Source: Burkholderiales bacterium
GTDB lineage: Bacteria; Pseudomonadota; Gammaproteobacteria; Burkholderiales; Burkholderiaceae_C
Length of the DNA: 64,000 nucleotides
Reading direction: 5' to 3'
Assembly (NCBI GenBank): GCA_016213325.1
Contig: JACRAY010000029.1
Span: 282,443-346,442 of the forward strand
The position numbers and the translations under genes were made by a program. Positions 53,898 to 61,328 of the stretch are shown here, piece after piece (the stretch's first letter is position 1; each line of letters opens with the position of its first letter). The notes under the pieces were generated by a model. That model saw only the letters and a list, made by a program, of their open reading frames with translations, did no database searches and had not been told where the DNA came from.

Positions 53898-54037
53898 TCA
53901 GGCCGCCGCCTTGGCGGCGTCGTACTCGTAGGTGGTGATCTCGTAGGGGTTGCTGTCGGGGTCGCTGAAGTAGCTGCGCGGTCCTGCACAAAGACATGGA
54001 TGTGGTCGAAGCCCAGGAGTTGCGGTGCAATGGTCAG
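53898..54037 (-). pseudogene. remnant VOC-family gene with large internal deletion
   Basis: In the first minus-strand frame, from 54037, the sequence reads TIAPQLLGFDHIHVFVQDR, the usual N-terminus of a VOC protein. After about 53980 the matching frame shifts and reads SYFSDPDSNPYEITTYEYD to a stop at 53898, which is the usual C-terminus of the same kind of protein. The roughly 90 residues in between are missing. The start codon is also lost, with CTG in the ATG position. This is a deletion pseudogene, not a short gene. Confidence 0.8.
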
Positions 54038-54342
54038 GACAGGATCTGCCCGGCCACGTTGTCGACGACGACGGGCGAATCGAAATACGTGACGGCAGGC
54101 TCCACGCCGTACTTGCCCTTGACGAAGTCGCGCCACGCGTCGGTATACATCGCCTCGGCATCGGAGCGCGAGTGCCACAGGTACATGCCGCCCGCCGTGC
54201 CGCCGTCTTCCGACAGCACATAGACCTTGCGGATCAGGCCCGGCACCTCGCGGTACTTGGGCGCCGTGCTCAGGAAGACGCTGCGCGCTTCGTCCGGGGT
54301 CAAGGGCTTGGGCAGCTTGAACGTCGTCAGGGTGGAGATCAT
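54034..54342 (-). CDS. YdhR/monooxygenase-like small protein
   Basis: The 102-residue protein from ATG 54340-54342 is an alpha+beta barrel type. It begins with FKLPKPLTPDEARSVFLSTA, then PGLIRKVYVLSEDGGTAGGM, and YLWHSRSDAEAMYTDAWRDF, a pattern of YdhR-like putative monooxygenases or the related dimeric ferredoxin-like fold. There is no signal peptide. Its substrate is unknown. The VOC remnant follows it directly. Confidence 0.8.
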   Translation of the reverse strand: MISTLTTFKLPKPLTPDEARSVFLSTAPKYREVPGLIRKVYVLSEDGGTAGGMYLWHSRSDAEAMYTDAWRDFVKGKYGVEPAVTYFDSPVVVDNVAGQILS

Positions 54343-54413
54343 GCGGTGCCTCCGTTGGGGAAGCGCCAATTTGGCGCGGACCTGATTGCCCTATTGGCGG
54401 CAGGGCAAGCGAG

Positions 54414-55043
54414 CTAGGGCTCGCGGCCGGACAGGGCGAGCCAGGCGCCCAGGGCGACCATCGTGGTGCCGGACAGGCGCCTGAGGAGCCGCGCGCGCGC
54501 TTCCCGCCCGATGTGCGACGCGAGCAGCCGCGACGACCCGAGCACCGCGACGACGTCGACCGCCGTGTTCAGCACCACGCAGGTCGTGCCGAGCACGACC
54601 AGTTGCATGGCGACGGGCTCCGCCGCGTTCACGAACTGCGGCAGGAAAGCCAGGAAGAACAACGCGGTCTTGACGTTGAGGGCCTCGACCACCAGCCCGT
54701 CGAGCAGCGCGCGGCGCAGCCCGCGGGCACTGCCCGCAACCACGGCAAGGTCCCCGCCTCTGGCCAGCAGCAGCCGCACGCCGAGGTAGATGAGGTAGAT
54801 GGCCCCGAGGTACTTGACGAAGGTGAATGCCACCGCCGACTGCGCCACCAGCAGGGACAAGCCGAGCGCGGCCGCCGCCACGTGCAGCATCCCGCCGAAC
54901 GCCGTGCCCAGGCACGAAGCCAGCCCTTCGGCGCGGCCACCCGCAACCGTTCGCGCGACCACGTATGCAATGCCGGGGCCGGGCGTCACCGCGAGGATGA
55001 CGGCGGCGAGCAGGAAGGCGGCGAAAGACGTGCCTGCGAACAT
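54414..55043 (-). CDS. LysE-family amino-acid exporter
   Basis: The 209-residue membrane protein has about six membrane segments. The N-terminal signature is FLLAAVILAVTPGPGIAYVV (about 9-28), with the TPGP motif of LysE/RhtB exporters. GFAGGMLH-type residues follow near 55. It probably exports an amino acid, with the substrate unknown. The start is ATG 55041-55043, eight bases after the GNAT gene stop. Confidence 0.92.
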   Translation of the reverse strand: MFAGTSFAAFLLAAVILAVTPGPGIAYVVARTVAGGRAEGLASCLGTAFGGMLHVAAAALGLSLLVAQSAVAFTFVKYLGAIYLIYLGVRLLLARGGDLAVVAGSARGLRRALLDGLVVEALNVKTALFFLAFLPQFVNAAEPVAMQLVVLGTTCVVLNTAVDVVAVLGSSRLLASHIGREARARLLRRLSGTTMVALGAWLALSGREP

Positions 55044-55051
55044 GGTGCTCC

Positions 55052-55621
55052 CTATTGATCGAGGCGCTTGCGCCATATGAGCTGGACTTCTGCCGGCAAC
55101 TCGGGGTAGGCCCCGGCATTCGCCTCGGCCAGGGTACACCCGTTTCGCCGGTACAAGCGGCACGCGGGCACGTTGACGTTCTGCGTCTCCACCTTCAGTT
55201 CGCGGCAGGACCGGGTGCGCGCCCACGCCTCGGCGGCGCGGAACAACGCCGACCCGACACCGGCTTGCTGCATGCCGGCCGCCACGCGGATGTCCCAGAT
55301 CACCACGAGGTCGCTGCGGCCCTCGAGCATTTCAACGCCGGGGGTGTCGATGGCGCAGATGACCCCGCCGACCCGCTGGCCTTCGGCGCATGCGACTATC
55401 AAAGCCCACTTCGACACGTCGAACGCCAGCCACTGCCAGGGGCTCTCGAGCGCGTCGTAGTCCTTGCGCATCGGCGCCGCAAGCGCCTGCTCCACGAGGA
55501 CCCGTTCGGCGGCCGCAGGCACGGGGTCGTAGATCACCGATGACTCGAAGACGCTGGGGATGGCGATGTGGTCGCCCAGCGCCGACACGGGCAGGACTTG
55601 GATGTCGAGCGCGCCGGCCAC
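55052..55621 (-). CDS. GNAT acetyltransferase, streptothricin-acetyltransferase-like
   Basis: The 189-residue protein has the GNAT core IWDIRVAAGMQQAGVGSALF (about 117-136) with the acetyl-CoA loop AGVGSA. The downstream motif is KVETQNVNVPACRLYRRNG, the pattern found in Sat-type streptothricin acetyltransferases and their many chromosomal relatives. Resistance is possible but not shown. The start is GTG 55619-55621 behind a G-rich tract (AGGGGG). It is downstream of the small FNVFGR gene with a four-base gap. Confidence 0.8.
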   Translation of the reverse strand: MAGALDIQVLPVSALGDHIAIPSVFESSVIYDPVPAAAERVLVEQALAAPMRKDYDALESPWQWLAFDVSKWALIVACAEGQRVGGVICAIDTPGVEMLEGRSDLVVIWDIRVAAGMQQAGVGSALFRAAEAWARTRSCRELKVETQNVNVPACRLYRRNGCTLAEANAGAYPELPAEVQLIWRKRLDQ

Positions 55622-55625
55622 CCCC

Positions 55626-55859
55626 CTACCCGGGCTGGATGCGCCGCACTTCCCCGTGGCCGGCAGCGCTTTCGTGGAACAGGTCGAACAGGAACTGCTC
55701 CATCTCGCCTTCCTCGATGAAGTCGGGGACCACGAAGCCGGCCGGGCTGCGCTTGCCGTCGGAGCCGATGGCGTACGCCTGCCACAGCCCGTGCTCGCGC
55801 TGGATCTGGTAGATGCGGCCGAAGACGTTGAACCGCAGGGGCGTCGCCGGGCTAGCCAT
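55626..55859 (-). CDS. small FNVFGR-type protein, unknown function
   Basis: The 77-residue protein reads RFNVFGRIYQIQREHGLWQA near the N-terminus and VPDFIEEGEMEQFLFDLFHE near the C-terminus. I recall a family of small proteins with the FNVFGR start and the same spacing, but not a secure name. It begins inside the end of the VOC gene (overlap of eight bases) and ends four bases before the GNAT start, so it is probably one operon. Confidence 0.7.
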   Translation of the reverse strand: MASPATPLRFNVFGRIYQIQREHGLWQAYAIGSDGKRSPAGFVVPDFIEEGEMEQFLFDLFHESAAGHGEVRRIQPG

Positions 55860-56250
55860 GTTGGCGCAGCTGGACGACATTGCCTTCGGGGTCGTGGCCG
55901 TCGCAGACCCGCATGCCCTGGAATTCCCACTCGCGCTCCTCGGGGTCGACGACACCCCCGAGGGACGGGGCAAGGGCGCGCGCTGCAGCGATGCTGGGCA
56001 CCACGAACATGAGCTTGTGGGCCGAATCCTCCTGCCGCACGGGCGGCGAGGCGACCTGGATGGTTGCCGCAATGTGCGGCGGGATCGCGACGATCACCAG
56101 CTGCAGGGCACCCCTCTCCAGCACGATGAAGCCGCGGTCGCGGGTCGTCGCCTCGAGCCCGCACACCTGCGAATAGAAGCGCCCCATGGCTTCGGGGCCC
56201 TTCGCGTACAACGTTGCTCCGCCAATGACTGTCAATCGACATGCCTCCAT
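55852..56250 (-). CDS. VOC-family (glyoxalase-like) protein
   Basis: The 132-residue protein has the double-module VOC pattern: GATLYAKGPEAMGRFYSQVCGL (first strand and helix), GALQLVIVAIPPHIA in the middle, and VCDGHDPEGNVVQLRQHG at the end. It lacks an obvious metal triad. Its ligand is unknown. It overlaps genes on both sides by several bases. Confidence 0.85.
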   Translation of the reverse strand: MEACRLTVIGGATLYAKGPEAMGRFYSQVCGLEATTRDRGFIVLERGALQLVIVAIPPHIAATIQVASPPVRQEDSAHKLMFVVPSIAAARALAPSLGGVVDPEEREWEFQGMRVCDGHDPEGNVVQLRQHG

Positions 56251-56741
56251 GACCTGGTATCGAAATCATAGTGGTGCGCGACCATGGGCATGCTGGGCTG
56301 CGAGTAGAACAGGGCCGGCTTGCCTTGGTCGGTGCGGTAACTCATGCTGAACTCTTCCTTGAGCGCACCGGCATCGATGCCGACGTCGGCCAGGCTGTTC
56401 GGGTAGGCGCCCGTGCGCACCTTGTGCGCCTGCACGGCGCCGGCGGCTGCGTCCGCACGGGTGCGGGCAGTGGTGTCCCAGTGGTCACGAACGTTGACGG
56501 CTATCGCCAGCGTGGCGATCCAGATCCCCAGGCCGATGGCGCGGCTGCGGCGCTCGGCCGGCCGCCGGGCCATGCGGAACAGCGAGAAGACGGCCCACGG
56601 CAGGAAGACGAGCGTGGCGCCGACCAGTGCGAAGCTGCCCAGGAGCTGCATCATGCTGCCGGGCAGGACGGCGAGGCCCAGCACGATGCCGGCCGCGATG
56701 AGCGTGCGCCACGGCTTCGGGCTTGGCGTGCCGGGACTCAT
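56232..56741 (-). CDS. membrane protein of unknown function
   Basis: The 169-residue protein has three hydrophobic segments (about 13-35, 38-58 and 69-85). A soluble C-terminal part follows, with VQAHKVRTGAYPNSLADVG and EFSMSYRTDQGKPALFYSQP. The YPNSLADVGID stretch resembles the periplasmic part of pseudopilin-type or type II secretion G-like proteins, but the context gives no support. It overlaps both neighbours. Confidence 0.75.
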   Translation of the reverse strand: MSPGTPSPKPWRTLIAAGIVLGLAVLPGSMMQLLGSFALVGATLVFLPWAVFSLFRMARRPAERRSRAIGLGIWIATLAIAVNVRDHWDTTARTRADAAAGAVQAHKVRTGAYPNSLADVGIDAGALKEEFSMSYRTDQGKPALFYSQPSMPMVAHHYDFDTRSWRHVD

Positions 56742-57109
56742 GGCCCGTGCGTGACTGCTTCGATGTTGTGCCCGTCCGGGTCGATGACGAAGGCGGCATA
56801 GTATGTGGCGTTGTACTGCGGGCGCAAGCCGGGCGCACCGTTGTCCCTGGCCCCCGCCTCGAGTGCTGCGCGATAGAACTCGTCGACCTGCCGGCGCGTT
56901 TCAGCCACGAAAGCGATGTGCAGCTGCGCCGGCTTCTCGTCGGTCTGGAACAGGCAGAGCGAGGCCTTGCTACCGGGTGCGCAAAGCTCCACGCCATACG
57001 AAGGCGGACCCTCGGCGACCGCAACCACGCCCAGCGGCGCGAGGGCCTTGAGGTAGAAGGCTTTGCTGGCCTCGAAATCACGGACACCGAACTTCACGTG
57101 GTCGAACAT
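56738..57109 (-). CDS. VOC-family protein
   Basis: The 123-residue protein starts MFDHVKFGVRDFEASKAFYL and ends AFVIDPDGHNIEAVTHGP, a clear VOC domain with the His and Glu metal-ligand positions. It looks like a bleomycin-resistance or glyoxalase-like member. It overlaps the next gene by four bases. Confidence 0.9.
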   Translation of the reverse strand: MFDHVKFGVRDFEASKAFYLKALAPLGVVAVAEGPPSYGVELCAPGSKASLCLFQTDEKPAQLHIAFVAETRRQVDEFYRAALEAGARDNGAPGLRPQYNATYYAAFVIDPDGHNIEAVTHGP

Positions 57110-57133
57110 GGGTGCTCCTGCGCTTGCGAAGAG

Positions 57134-57514
57134 TCAGGCCTCGGCGACAGCTGCGATGGAAACCTTCAGGCCAGGAATGCGGGCAGGAAGCTTGGCGCCC
57201 TGCCGGGCCGGCGGGTCGTTAGGAAACCAGCGGAGCCACTCCTCGTTCATGCCTGCGAAGTCGTCTTCATCGGCCAGGACCACTGTGACGCTGACAACCT
57301 TGTCCAACGAGCTGCCGGCCTCTTCGAGAATGGCCTGGATGTTGGACAGGCATTGACGCGTCTGTTCCTGGATGGTCGCGCCATGGATCAATCCAGTGGC
57401 GGGATCGGCCGGCGCAGTGCCCGACACGAACACCAGGCCGGCAGCCTTGACGGCCTGGCTGTAGGTCGGCGGGGGTTTCGCTGCTTTTGGCGTAAACACG
57501 ATCTGGCGGCTCAT
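57134..57514 (-). CDS. RidA/YjgF-family protein
   Basis: The 126-residue protein resembles RidA-type enamine/imine deaminases. It reads TYSQAVKAAGLVFVSGTAPA near the N-terminus, EQTRQCLSNIQAILEEAGSS in the middle, and ends PARIPGLKVSIAAVAEA. The Arg needed to bind the substrate carboxylate in RidA proper (R in PARxA) is followed here by Q-G-A-K, and the end differs. A related subfamily is therefore likely. The start is ATG 57512-57514. Confidence 0.85.
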   Translation of the reverse strand: MSRQIVFTPKAAKPPPTYSQAVKAAGLVFVSGTAPADPATGLIHGATIQEQTRQCLSNIQAILEEAGSSLDKVVSVTVVLADEDDFAGMNEEWLRWFPNDPPARQGAKLPARIPGLKVSIAAVAEA

Positions 57515-57641
57515 GTCGCTCCTAAGGAACCAGGCGAACAAACTTCTGGACCACCTTATACCTCGGCCTTTCCCGGTGAGTCCAGCCGATGCGCAGTCAA
57601 CTTCGCCACCTTGAACGGCAAGTCCGACGCTAGACTTGAGC

Positions 57642-58570
57642 ATGAACTTGACCTTTGGCCCTGGGGCTTCTCTGATCTGGCGGGACATCCACCGCCAGGA
57701 CTCCGACCACCCGGTCGCTAGAGACGTGGCCGAGCAAGCCTCGGCGTTCCTGTTCGAGCCGGTGGTGCTGCACCCGGACCTCACGTTGGGCGACGTCTTC
57801 CGGTTGCTCGATTCATGCCCCGTGTTGAAGGAAGTCTTTCGGCGGAGCTGGGCGTTCGAATTGTGTGAAGAGGCTCGCAAAGGGCCGTTGCCGCAAGCTC
57901 CAGGCGATGACCCAATCGAATACTGGAGCTGTACTGGTCCTGGGCGCTTGACACCGGCTCGAACACCTACAGATCGACCAACCGGCTTGACTTGCACGGG
58001 GTCGGACTTGTCCTGGCGGAAGGCGCGCCGACGCACCACGCGAAGGCAGGAGACCGCATTCGATGGTCGCTTTCCTTGACGCCGGTGCGCGAACTTGTAG
58101 ACCTTCCGCTGCGGCTGCGAGAGGAGTTTTTCATCTGTGAGGATGACATCGACGCCAAGGCGTACTCAGGAATCGTCGCGACGGGACGTTGCGCTGAGGC
58201 TTTGCTGGGACAAGTCATCCAGGGCGTGCTCGACGAGCTTGCTTTCCATGGAGGGCCTCACGAACAAGCGGCCTTCAGCGTTGAACTCAAGGCGCGAGTC
58301 GACGAAGTGAAGGCCGGGGCGGCAAGCCTGATACCGGCAGAAGAAATCTTCTTCCGGGCATGTGACCAAGCAAGGTTTGTTGCACTCTTCGAGACGCTTG
58401 GTGGCGTCCCGCCTTCGCACGTTCGACGAGCGATCCGCCAAATGGAGGATGATGAACCCGCCGGCCCGTTCTTCGAGCGAACGTTCAACGCAAGGGTCTG
58501 CGTGAAGCCGCAGTTCTGGGATCGGCGCGGCCGGGAGTTCCGCAAGGCGTTTCGAGCGGCTGGGCGATAG
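57642..58570 (+). pseudogene. frameshifted gene of unknown function
   Basis: Two overlapping plus-strand frames form one protein. The first (57642 to about 57918, MNLTFGPGASLIWRDIHRQD...) continues into a tail with no resemblance to a folded domain. The second frame reads LYWSWALDTGSNTYRSTNRL from about 57928 and continues smoothly to 58570. A one-base shift near 57918-57928 (DDPIEY followed by ELYWSW) joins them into about 309 residues. The gene is either broken or the base was misread. I do not recognise the family. It runs opposite to nearly all its neighbours. Confidence 0.65.
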
Positions 58571-58582
58571 CCGCCGTTGCGC

Positions 58583-58924
58583 TCAGGACCGTGAATCCAA
58601 CCCGAAGACACGAAGCTCCTGGTCGCAGCGACAGGCCTTGGCGATACGCGCAGCCCACGCCACAGCCTCGTCGCCCGACGGCAGTTCCAACACGGCGAAG
58701 CCGCCATCAAGCGTGGGCGCCCAGGGGAAGCCGCCCGCTGCCACCGTGCCATCAGCGGAGACGAGCACGGGCGGAACACTTTCGTCGATACCGCCGGCGA
58801 AGACGTAAACACCGGCGGCCTTGGCCTCTTCGATGACCGCGTGCGCGTCACGGCCCGCCGCTTCCAGATCGGCACCGCGCACGACCATTGCCGCGCTTGG
58901 AAAAGAGATCAGGTATTTGGCCAA
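58583..58924 (-). CDS. YCII-related domain protein
   Basis: The 113-residue protein reads MAKYLISFPSAAMVVRGADL at the N-terminus. It then has HAVIEEAKAAGVYVFAGGID, and GGFAVLELPSGDEAVAWAAR near the end, the pattern of YCII domain proteins (DGPF-type). These are often enzymes or scaffolds of unknown activity. It overlaps the next gene at 58909 only because that gene is frameshifted. Confidence 0.85.
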   Translation of the reverse strand: MAKYLISFPSAAMVVRGADLEAAGRDAHAVIEEAKAAGVYVFAGGIDESVPPVLVSADGTVAAGGFPWAPTLDGGFAVLELPSGDEAVAWAARIAKACRCDQELRVFGLDSRS

Positions 58925-58967
58925 GGTGGGCCTCCGGGGATATGACGACGGCCGTGATTGTCGGTCG

Positions 58968-59433
58968 TCACAGCGCCTTCCGGTAGATGCCCAGACGCTG
59001 GCCCTCGTGAATGATGTGCTCGAGCAATTGCCAGCCGCTGCGCTGCAGCAGCGATTCTGCGGTGCTGGCAGTAGATGTGTCCGAAGCCGAGTGCTCGCGC
59101 CTCGCGCTCCAGCGCCACCAGAAGCTGGGCGCCGATGCCTTGCCCGCGTTCAGCTGAGGTTACCAGCCCCGCGGCGGCCCAGGGCGACAGGTGGCGATGG
59201 CTGGTGATCGATTCGGCTTTCAGGGCGGCGACCCCACAGACTTTGCCTTCCCGGAAAGCCACCACCCCGACTGGCAGGCTGCCCACGTTGGCGAATGCCT
59301 GCAGTTCGAGCCGCGCATTGCCTGGTCCGCTTGCACCGTAGTACGTGGGCCATTCCGACTCGAACCAACGCTGCAGCTGCGGCAAGAGCTCCTTGTGTGC
59401 AGCGAGCGCTTCGATGGAGAGAGTGCCGGTCAC
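58968..59433 (-). pseudogene. frameshifted GNAT acetyltransferase
   Basis: From ATG 59431-59433 the reading frame is a normal GNAT until about residue 122 (AAGLVTSAERGQGIGAQLLV is the acetyl-CoA loop, and the sequence ends ...GFGHIYC). The same frame then gives a low-complexity tail to 58909. In the neighbouring frame the DNA reads STAESLLQRSGWQLLEHIIH and RKAL to a stop at 58968-58970, which is the expected GNAT C-terminus. A small deletion near 59066 (five bases if the usual IYCGTSTAES is restored) explains both. Confidence 0.75.
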
Positions 59434-59451
59434 CGTCCGAGCGCTCTACGG

Positions 59452-60312
59452 CTAACGAGGCTTGAGCTCGGTGGCCTGCGACCATACCGCCTGCCAGTGA
59501 AGACCGCGTCGTTCGTAGGAGTCGGTGTGCCAGCACACGACCACGCGACCGGACGGAAAGTGCAAGGTGGCCTGGTAACGCAGCAGGGCCATTTCGGCAG
59601 ACACGCGGACGTCGATCTCCCCGACTTCCCACTTGGCGTAGAACGGCTCCGCAGCCAGGGCGGCTAGATACCTCTCGCGCGAGAACACCGCGCCTGAGGG
59701 GGTGATCAGCTGGTACTCGGGCGCGTGCAACCGCTCGATGACGGCCATGTCCCTTTCGACCAGCGCGCGCGTGCGCTGGTGCTCCAGTTCGCGCAGGTGG
59801 TTGCTGGTTTCACCCTTTCCGAGAACGGAGGAAATGAACTCGGACTTGGCCTCGGTGTAAGCCTCGCGGTCATTTCGATGGGTCACGGCCAGCACGCGCT
59901 TCAACTCTTCATACCGCAACCGGAGCTCGCCGCTTGCCCGCAGGGCATCGCGGAACGCGAGCCTCTCGATCCACAGGGGACTTTCGACGGGGACCAGGTG
60001 GAGATGGTGCGTGCGCATGGCCGGAGAGGGCTTGCAGAACCAATGCATGACCAGCGGCTGGTACGGAAAGTGGACATAGCCGATCTCCGCCGCCGCCGCG
60101 ATCGCCGGGATCGCAGCTTCCAGCGAGAGCACGGGCGCCATGATGTCGATGACCGGCTTGGCCGCCAACCCGGGTACGGCGGTGCTGCCGATGTGCTCGG
60201 GCAGGCCGGCGAGCCAGGGCGCAAGCGCATGCTCGATGACCTGGCGTTCGCGCAGGAAGGCTTGCGGCCACGACGGGTTGCACTGCTCGATTTCGATGGG
60301 CGCGTCGGTCAC
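59452..60312 (-). CDS. GrpB (UPF0157) domain fused to NTF2-like domain
   Basis: The 286-residue protein has an N-terminal GrpB nucleotidyltransferase-like domain (about 1-165). Blocks there are EHIGSTAVPGLAAKPVIDIM (39-58, containing the Gly-Ser nucleotidyltransferase signature) and HHLHLVPVES near 102. A C-terminal DUF4440/NTF2-like domain (about 172-286) has ALVERDMAVIERLHAPEYQL and QATLHFPSGRVVVCWHTDSY. Such a fusion suggests a small molecule shared between the two folds. The start is GTG 60310-60312 right after the VOC gene. Confidence 0.85.
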   Translation of the reverse strand: MTDAPIEIEQCNPSWPQAFLRERQVIEHALAPWLAGLPEHIGSTAVPGLAAKPVIDIMAPVLSLEAAIPAIAAAAEIGYVHFPYQPLVMHWFCKPSPAMRTHHLHLVPVESPLWIERLAFRDALRASGELRLRYEELKRVLAVTHRNDREAYTEAKSEFISSVLGKGETSNHLRELEHQRTRALVERDMAVIERLHAPEYQLITPSGAVFSRERYLAALAAEPFYAKWEVGEIDVRVSAEMALLRYQATLHFPSGRVVVCWHTDSYERRGLHWQAVWSQATELKPR

Positions 60313-60321
60313 AATGAAGGA

Positions 60322-60729
60322 TTAGACAGCACGGGAAGGCTCGATCTCCGCATAGATCTCCAGTATGTTGCCGTCCGGATCGCGGAAGAACAGGGTGCGG
60401 TGACCGAATGGCTGATCAGTTGGTCCGGAAATGATCTGCACGCCCCGTTCGGCGAGCACCGCGGCGCAGCTTGCCATCTCGTTCGGGGCAACCCGGAAGG
60501 CAAGCTGCAATGAGAGAACACCTATGGGTGGGGCCGGATCCGCGAACCGGCCGCCATGCCCGGTGAGCGCGAGGATATTCGAGCCGACGCGGAACTCGAC
60601 CCACTGCGGGCTGAGCTCCCTGTGCAGCGCAAAGCCCAATGTCGTCCCATAGAACTCGCGCATGGCCTGCATCTGCCGCGCGAAGATGACGGTGTAGTCG
60701 ATGCTGAGAATCGGGAGCTTGGGGTCCAT
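60322..60729 (-). CDS. VOC-family protein
   Basis: The 135-residue protein begins MDPKLPILSIDYTVIFARQM and has VOC landmarks: MREFYGTTLGFALHRELSPQ, GVQIISGPTDQPFGHRTLFF and RDPDGNILEIYAEIEP, including the metal-ligand Glu. Its stop codon lies within GTCTAATCC, the same octamer context (xCCTAATCC) seen at the end of the DUF1330 cassette. It may therefore be an old integron cassette whose attC was cut short. Confidence 0.88.
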   Translation of the reverse strand: MDPKLPILSIDYTVIFARQMQAMREFYGTTLGFALHRELSPQWVEFRVGSNILALTGHGGRFADPAPPIGVLSLQLAFRVAPNEMASCAAVLAERGVQIISGPTDQPFGHRTLFFRDPDGNILEIYAEIEPSRAV

Positions 60730-60828
60730 GAGCGCCTCGGTAGTTGCTTCGATCAGGCTTCGGTTTCGACTCCCCCGCACTTGCCCGAACCCTTGCGAGC
60801 TTCAGCAAGGAACGCCAGGCGTTATCCC

Positions 60829-61137
60829 TCAACCTGCCTCCGGTGCAAACCAGAACGACGGCAACGGCATTTGCAACTGCTTCAGCCAAGCCTCGAAGTC
60901 TTGCTTGGTCACAAACTCCTCGAACAGGAGATGCGGGACCGGCACGAGGGGGCCGCGAAGTTCAAATGTGCCGGGGTCGGTCCAGCGTGGGTCTACGCTC
61001 TGCATGCGCAACCCCCCACGCATGACGCCACGCGCGAGCACGCGGGCGACGATGTGCTCGTGCTGCAACTGCTTCTGCGCCCACAGCGTGACCACATCCC
61101 AGAAGCGGTAGCTCTCGACGAATTGTGACAAGACCAT
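60829..61137 (-). CDS. 102-residue protein of unknown function, possible old cassette gene
   Basis: The ATG 61135-61137 lies inside GTTATGG, an integron core-like heptamer, so the gene starts only two bases from a possible cassette edge. The stop is followed by GGGATAACGCC, again core-like. The protein (MVLSQFVESYRFWDVVTLWA...) has an N-terminal helical part and a C-terminal aromatic-rich end (EFVTKQDFEAWLKQLQMPLP). It has no signal or membrane segment. I do not recognise a family. Confidence 0.7.
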   Translation of the reverse strand: MVLSQFVESYRFWDVVTLWAQKQLQHEHIVARVLARGVMRGGLRMQSVDPRWTDPGTFELRGPLVPVPHLLFEEFVTKQDFEAWLKQLQMPLPSFWFAPEAG

Positions 61138-61234
61138 AACGCGTCCTCCGAGGACCTACCGCAGAAATGACAGGCGGACAGCAGGCCGGCGAAACCCGGC
61201 CGACAGGACGTCAGCTTCGACTGCCATGTCAGCC
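61134..61234 (-). other. possible decayed attC site
   Basis: On the minus strand a core-like GGCTGAC (61228-61234) and GTTATGG (61134-61140) bracket 101 bases. Inside is a hairpin GGCCGG..CCGGCC (around 61185) and the box GACATGGCAGTCGAAGCTGACG, which loosely matches the shared left box of the good sites below. The cores do not pair with each other or with the next sites. This is weak evidence and is offered as a remnant. Confidence 0.35.
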
Positions 61235-61328
61235 CCCATGCGCCCGACCTTGGTTGCCCCACATGTCGCCCAGGACTTCCCGGAAAACGTACGGTTGCAT
61301 TGTGGAAGCGAAGATTGTGCGGCCGGGA

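Noticed and set aside
48181..55080. tRNA or insertion-sequence genes in the small-gene region
   Set aside because: I saw no transposase motif, terminal inverted repeats or tRNA-like CCA/T-arm sequence on either strand.
57134..58039. Long minus-strand frame reaching from the Rid gene to 58039
   Set aside because: The part above 57514 is antisense to the frameshifted plus-strand gene and has no domain. The Rid start at 57514 is clear.
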